The notes under the pieces were generated by a model. That model saw only the letters and a program-made list of their open reading frames with translations. It did no database searches and was not told the origin of the DNA. A stretch of DNA of 64,000 nt, taken from contig NC_084702.1 of the NCBI RefSeq assembly GCF_028389875.1, positions 55,276,053 through 55,340,052 of the forward strand, read 5' to 3'. The stretch comes from Rhea pennata (taxonomy: Eukaryota > Chordata > Aves > Rheiformes > Rheidae). This document shows positions 59,901 to 64,000 of the stretch, piece by piece (positions within the stretch are counted from its first letter, which is position 1; every line of letters begins with the position of its first letter). A program made the translations under genes and the position numbers.

Positions 59901-61740
59901 GAAGTCCAGATGAAGATCGTAGCTTGGACAAGAGGATGTGGAAGGCAGAAGGGGTAATGTGAGGTAGAAGAGAAGTGGGAAGATGTCCTGTGAGAGGTCA
60001 GGCAGCAACACAGCTGGCACAAGGATGTGGTCAGATGTGACAAATGTTGAAAGCAGTGGAGGGACGGGAAAGTTTGTAAGGGTAGAGATGAGTTGCAGTG
60101 GTAACAGGATGCAATTGTGAAAGGTTTTCAGGTGATGAGAAAAGGAGGAAATGACATGACTATTGGAAGGATATTTTGGACAGGTGTAGTTGAGAAGAAA
60201 AGGGTTACTTTGAGACTGGAGAAGAAGCCACTTATGGTGGTGTGGGCAACGAACTGTTGGGTCTGATGCATATTTTCGTAGTGACAATAGAGAAAAAAAT
60301 ATGGCATTAAGCAATCTGAAACAAGAATGTCTGAAGAAATGGATATAAGGGCAAAAGGGAAGGGCTGGAGATGATGATAGGAGCTTTGTGAAATAACTAG
60401 ATCTAATACCAGATGTGTTAATCATCTGACATCAAAATGGTCTGTAGAAGGTGTCCGTAGGGCAGGCTGTCTAAGGCCCCCGAGAGTCCCGCTGCACTCG
60501 AGTGAGCGTGTGGCCTGGGAAGGTGGGAGGTGGTTTGGGCAAGGTGAAGCGCCCAACTGTGTTTTTCAAGCACAATGACAAATTATCCAGCACCTTTGCG
60601 CAGAGGCTCGTGTTGTTTGATGGATGCGGGAGGAGCCTGATGCTTCTCAGAGCAGTCCTTTCTTAACTACATTTTTCACTCATGGAAATTTCTGTGATTC
60701 TGTGTTGTGCTTTGTCAATTTATTTCATTTTATTTTTTTACTAGATGTATTTATGGATCCAGCAGGGTCAGTGCTCTGTTTTAAGTAGAGGCAGGTTAGG
60801 CATTTTTTGGAAGTGTGAAAGACTTCTGCAATGTGTTTTCCAGAAAACACCAATTCAGCCAGATGTTGGGACAATTCTGTCTTATTTAGAATAACCATGG
60901 CAACCAGGAACTTTGGTGGAGCAAGCTGTTCTTCTCTTTGAGGAAATGCAACTTCATCTAAATTTCCTTCTGCAGACATGTCAGACGTTTGTTATTGTTT
61001 GCTACTTTTCAAATCCCTTTCCTGTTCTTTTTTGAAGCTATTGTACAACAGATTTTTCTTGGCTTGTTGCTTTCTATTTATTATAAAAAACATGGACAGA
61101 TATCTGGGAACTAGTATTCTTTGAAACTACCACAGTCAGTTGTAGAATTATATTAGTGCTTTTATTTTGAAAGCTAAGCCTAAGATCATTTCAAGCACTT
61201 TTGATTTTTTTCCCCACTCAAACAAAATATTCATGTTTTAAGGCAGAGCATGCTTTAGTTTAAAAAAAAAAAAAAAAAAAAGGCAAAATTCTCAGGTTCA
61301 TTCACTTACTTATTTTGATACATTTTTAATTAGAATTCAGATATTTTTGCATGGTTGGGATGAAAGGCATTAGGTAAAAGTAAAATTTTTAAATTATCCG
61401 TGCTTGTGCAGTCATAAAAGGTGTTATTTTCTGAACAGAAACAGAAAATAGCAGGTTTGTTTTTAAATCACAGACTTTGCATAATACAGAGTTAAAAAGA
61501 TTATAATAAACTTGCATCTGAAATACAAGTTAATAGGTTTGTTGGAGATGAGCAAATTACTGGGTGTTTATGAAGGTGCATTCGTTTTTCAGGGACAGGT
61601 GACTATAAATGCAACATTTGACAAAGACATTTACCTCCCAGAAGATGCTGAGTTTTACTTTGTTTACAATGGATCTGTGAAGAGGCATATGATGTTTGCT
61701 GAGCGAATTAGTAGTAATGCTCTTCAGTCCATTGCTCCAG
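41964..61740 (+). CDS. ARHGEF28: ARHGEF28 (RGNEF/p190RhoGEF), first two coding exons, partial
   Basis: The coding exons seen are 41964-41996 and 61593-61740, giving the first 60 residues and one base of the next codon. The N-terminus MELSCTEVPLY joins in phase to GQVTINATFDKDIYLPEDAE and FYFVYNGSVKRHMMFAERI, close to the recalled human protein. ARHGEF28 is a large cytoplasmic RhoA guanine nucleotide exchange factor with a C1 zinc finger and DH-PH core. It is known to bind focal adhesion kinase and to interact with neurofilament light-chain mRNA. None of those domains is in the window, because the rest of the gene lies beyond 64000. The ATG has a good context, with A at -3 and G at +4. The identification rests on this short but distinctive stretch together with the conserved position downstream of UTP15. 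Confidence 0.92.
42950..43640 (+). mobile_element. Decayed CR1-like LINE, reverse transcriptase region
   Basis: Translation shows broken reverse-transcriptase peptides in the CR1 order: SETFDLVSHRKFLHKIEKME at about 43148-43207 (CR1 has KAFDTVSH), then in another frame GSDLRPVLLNI at 43288-43320 (CR1 has GSVLGPVLFNI). Stops and frame changes interrupt it throughout. Downstream text near 43540-43610 resembles the later part of such elements. Ends are approximate. It is an old, inactive insertion in the sense orientation of the host intron. Confidence 0.65.
45842..45869. repeat. C16-A12 homopolymer junction
   Basis: Sixteen C are followed directly by twelve A and then an A-rich, G-interrupted stretch to about 45888. 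Confidence 0.95.
48704..48730. repeat. Poly-T tract (27 T)
   Basis: An uninterrupted T run in ARHGEF28 intron 2, followed by GCATGCAGGATGCA. Confidence 0.95.
55408..55431. repeat. Overlapping inverted repeats (hairpin)
   Basis: GAGGTATC and GATACCTC (55408-55415 and 55420-55427) form a perfect 8-bp stem with loop GAGG. The overlapping TATCGAGG and CCTCGATA (55412-55419 and 55424-55431) form a second perfect 8-bp stem with loop GATA. Confidence 0.9.
55971..56100. repeat. 65-bp tandem duplication, two copies
   Basis: Copy 1 is 55971-56035 and copy 2 is 56036-56100, each starting ACCTGGACTGTACAAG and ending CCCTGATGCCA. I see one difference: CGC at 56011 against TGC at 56076, which is a CpG-to-TpG change. 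The near identity points to a recent event. Confidence 0.95.
56542..56561. repeat. (TTGCA)4 pentanucleotide repeat
   Basis: Four perfect TTGCA units in ARHGEF28 intron 2. Confidence 0.9.
61262..61281. repeat. Poly-A tract (20 A)
   Basis: An A run about 310 bases upstream of the second ARHGEF28 coding exon. Confidence 0.9.
61593..61740 (+). CDS. ARHGEF28: ARHGEF28 second coding exon
   Basis: This 148-base exon encodes residues 12-60, from GQVTINATF to LQSIAPG. The acceptor is TTTTTCAG, the donor is CCAG/GTGAGA, and one base carries into the next exon, which is outside the window. Confidence 0.95.
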
Positions 61741-64000
61741 GTGAGAAATACTCTTGTTTATGTTTTTCCATCTCTTTGCTATAGTCCACACCTTCCCCCC
61801 CATTTTGAAGTTGAGCAGAATAGATAATTTAATGTAACACTGTTTGTGGTTCTGTCGTGGAAGAAATAAATTTAAAAATGACTTTGGGATCCAGACTGAA
61901 TTTTACTGACCAGAATTGTCCCTGCCTCTTACAGCAATCTGCATCATTCACCAGAGCAGTTCGGGCTTCTACAGCGTTACAGGCAGTGCTTTCCTGGGCT
62001 TGCGTGGTTGGGTGTGCACTGAAGTACAATATTTAGGCATGGCATAATTTTTAATCTGAAAGAATTCTATTCCAACAAACCCAGCCTCTGCTGCAATGGC
62101 TTGCCTCCAGGCATCCTCACACCTGCAAAACTCGTGCTTTTGCCTGGGCCATCCCTGCCTGGTAGTGAGCCAGGCTTGCCAGGGTGCCGCGGTGAGGGCG
62201 GGAGGTGCTTGGAGCTCTGCCTAAGCTGTACATGCCGAGGAGGAACGGGGGAAGGACTGCAGCAGGGGCGCCTCGCTATAACGGGAATTTGTATTGCCTG
62301 ACAGCTGTGTCTCTGCCTTGGCATTTTCCCTTTCGTTGATGTAATTCAAGACCTGGTTGTCGTCTTTATCATGTGCTTTGTGACCTTTTCATTTGTGTGA
62401 GTAGGTGGTATAAACATGATGTACCTATGCAGTAGGATCTGCTTGTTATTTGTTCTTGTTTTCTAAAGGAGGTTTAGACTCTGAAAATAACTGGTGAGTA
62501 TTTTCACCAGGGAAAGTTTTGTGCTGTTCCAGGGTTATTCCTTTAATTCTTTAAATGGTAAAAGATTATCATGGGATACAATTAGAGAAAATGTAATGCT
62601 AGGTTTATTTCAGGATAGCAAACTCATTTTTTGGAATAGGCCTGAAATGACAATGTTAAATGACTATATCTGGGCTGGGTTAGGAACAAAAACAGTAAGC
62701 TACAGGCAACACAATCCTCTGCCAGTGCTCAGCAGAACCATTAGGAGATGAAAATAAAGATTGAGGCTAAAATACAGTCCTTATGTGGTTACTGTTGTTT
62801 TATAGTGGCCAAATTAAACATAGAGCTATACAGAGCACTTTAATGACTACTGCAGATCTGGTAAGTGCGTACTTGCTTCTGTAGTGACTAGATTGCTTAT
62901 ATACTTGTAGTTATTTGGGGCTATTGTGAGGAATTTATATTTGCACTCATAATACTTCATGTTTAGCTCTCCAGTGAGAAGTGTGAGTACAGTTAGTACC
63001 TCTTTAGATGCGAGACATCCATCCCCATTTGGATGGCAAAGGAGGGGAAGGGATGCAAGAGGTGCTTGAGAAGTTTTGGTGGCAAACTGCCTTGAACTTT
63101 TTTGAAGATTCTAGCTGTAAGTTAGACAATTAATACTATATATAATCCAGTCTGCCAAAAGCATGAAACATGCTTTTTTATAATAGCTTCTGAATACTGG
63201 CCTACAAGGAGACACTGGTAGATACAATATGGGTGCTAATAAATACATTCCTCAGAGTTGTTCCTGTTCTACACCACTCTGCCACTCCTTTCATGGGTGT
63301 CTCATTTTTCTTGATTCTTACCCAAGAACCTCCAGTGATGGAGAAATGGCAGAAATTGTGTACTGATCCTACCGAAGTGGAAGAGAGGGCTCTGGAAAAG
63401 CCACTGTTGGACTATCTACTATGTGTGCTCTACACTCAGATTTCTGCCCCCCCCCCCCCCCCCCAATAATGCAAAACATTGCACTGGCATACCAACGATA
63501 GTGGTGCCTGTGGCTGTGTCCAGGTGCTGCCCACTAAGGTGTAGGAGATGCACAGTGGTTGCTCATGGCTCTGAAGACAGCGTGCTGGAGTCGTCTCAGT
63601 GCCATTGCATTGCAGAGGTGGTTGCTCAGTGAGCAGTTCTTTTTCTCTTTTAGGTCCAATGTTAAACATCTACTGTTTGAAGGGGAAGGGGGGAAATTTC
63701 CATCTCTTCTTATGGAAATTACTGTGGGTGCTAAAATACCCTGACATGCTTCGCATTTTTGTTTTGTGGCATTTCATCCTTATGTGTTTATTTGTTCTTT
63801 CTGTTGTGGTTAAAGAACCTTCACCTAGAAAGACTGACTTTAAAATCAGTTATGTTGGTGTAACTGGGAGGACTGTCAGTTCAGAGTCTAGTCAAATCCA
63901 AGTTCATCGCTAGAAATACCTGGTGGGTGTCTTACAAGTAGTAGACTTTACTGGACAAGAGAATAAGTAATTCTGAGTGAGTAGTCAGAGTCCTTTCTTA
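61741..64000 (+). other. ARHGEF28: ARHGEF28 intron 3, start
   Basis: The sequence begins at the GTGAGA donor and continues past the window edge. I found no following ARHGEF28 exon. A run of 18 C lies at 63447-63464. Confidence 0.7.
63447..63464. repeat. Poly-C tract (18 C)
   Basis: An uninterrupted run of C. It sets the frame of two short apparent ORFs that overlap it, neither of which looks real. Confidence 0.95.

Larger units (their letters stand above)
41997..61592 (+). other. ARHGEF28: ARHGEF28 intron 2, about 19.6 kb
   Basis: No exon that I can support was found between the two ARHGEF28 coding exons on either strand. Contents that can be named are a decayed LINE (42950-43640), a C/A homopolymer junction (45842), a small GC-rich patch (about 46770-46920), a 27-T run (48704), an overlapping palindrome (55408), a 65-bp tandem duplication (55971) and a purine-rich stretch (59889-60425). 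Confidence 0.75.

Noticed and set aside
60495-60504. CACTCGAGTG perfect 10-bp palindrome as a regulatory site
   Set aside because: It contains an E-box-like core, but a single 10-bp palindrome is common by chance and nothing nearby supports a function.

Overview
This window is vertebrate nuclear DNA, most likely from a bird. The genes are split by GT-AG introns. Two GC-rich CpG islands sit in an otherwise AT-rich background. The recognisable interspersed repeats are decayed CR1-type LINE fragments, and I saw nothing resembling mammalian Alu or L1. The three genes I could identify are the block ANKRA2 - UTP15 - ARHGEF28, in the order and orientation known from human chromosome 5q13.

Layout. 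Positions 1 to about 8,470 hold no gene I can identify, only microsatellites and two weak exon-like stretches. ANKRA2 lies on the minus strand (coding 15206 down to 8951). All eight coding exons join in frame to 313 codons, the length of the human protein. UTP15 lies on the plus strand (coding 16458 to 25059). Its twelve exons join in frame to 520 codons. The two genes are head to head and share one CpG island (about 15.84-16.68 kb) with ETS-like, CRE-like, inverted CCAAT and TCTCGCGAG-type motifs. From 25.5 to 32.9 kb is intergenic, AT-rich sequence. A second CpG island (32.93-33.71 kb) is the probable promoter and first non-coding exon of ARHGEF28 (plus strand). Its first coding exon has only 11 codons (41964-41996). 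A roughly 19.6 kb intron separates it from the second coding exon (61593-61740), and the gene then runs off the right edge.

The products are not a pathway. UTP15 is a nucleolar WD40 protein of the small-subunit processome. ANKRA2 is an ankyrin-repeat adaptor. ARHGEF28 (RGNEF, p190RhoGEF) is a RhoA exchange factor. They are neighbours by conserved synteny, and only ANKRA2 and UTP15 share an obvious control region.

I found no undescribed biological system. The more unusual signals are small and possibly regulatory: a two-codon upstream ORF in ARHGEF28 whose start is the first three bases of an exon, a 13-codon upstream ORF in UTP15 ending exactly where a (GGC)10 repeat begins, a near-perfect 65-bp tandem duplication, and an overlapping palindrome, both of the last two in ARHGEF28 intron 2. 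Exon boundaries of the coding parts come from reading frame, splice dinucleotides and recalled protein families. Transcription starts, non-coding exons and poly(A) sites are inference.
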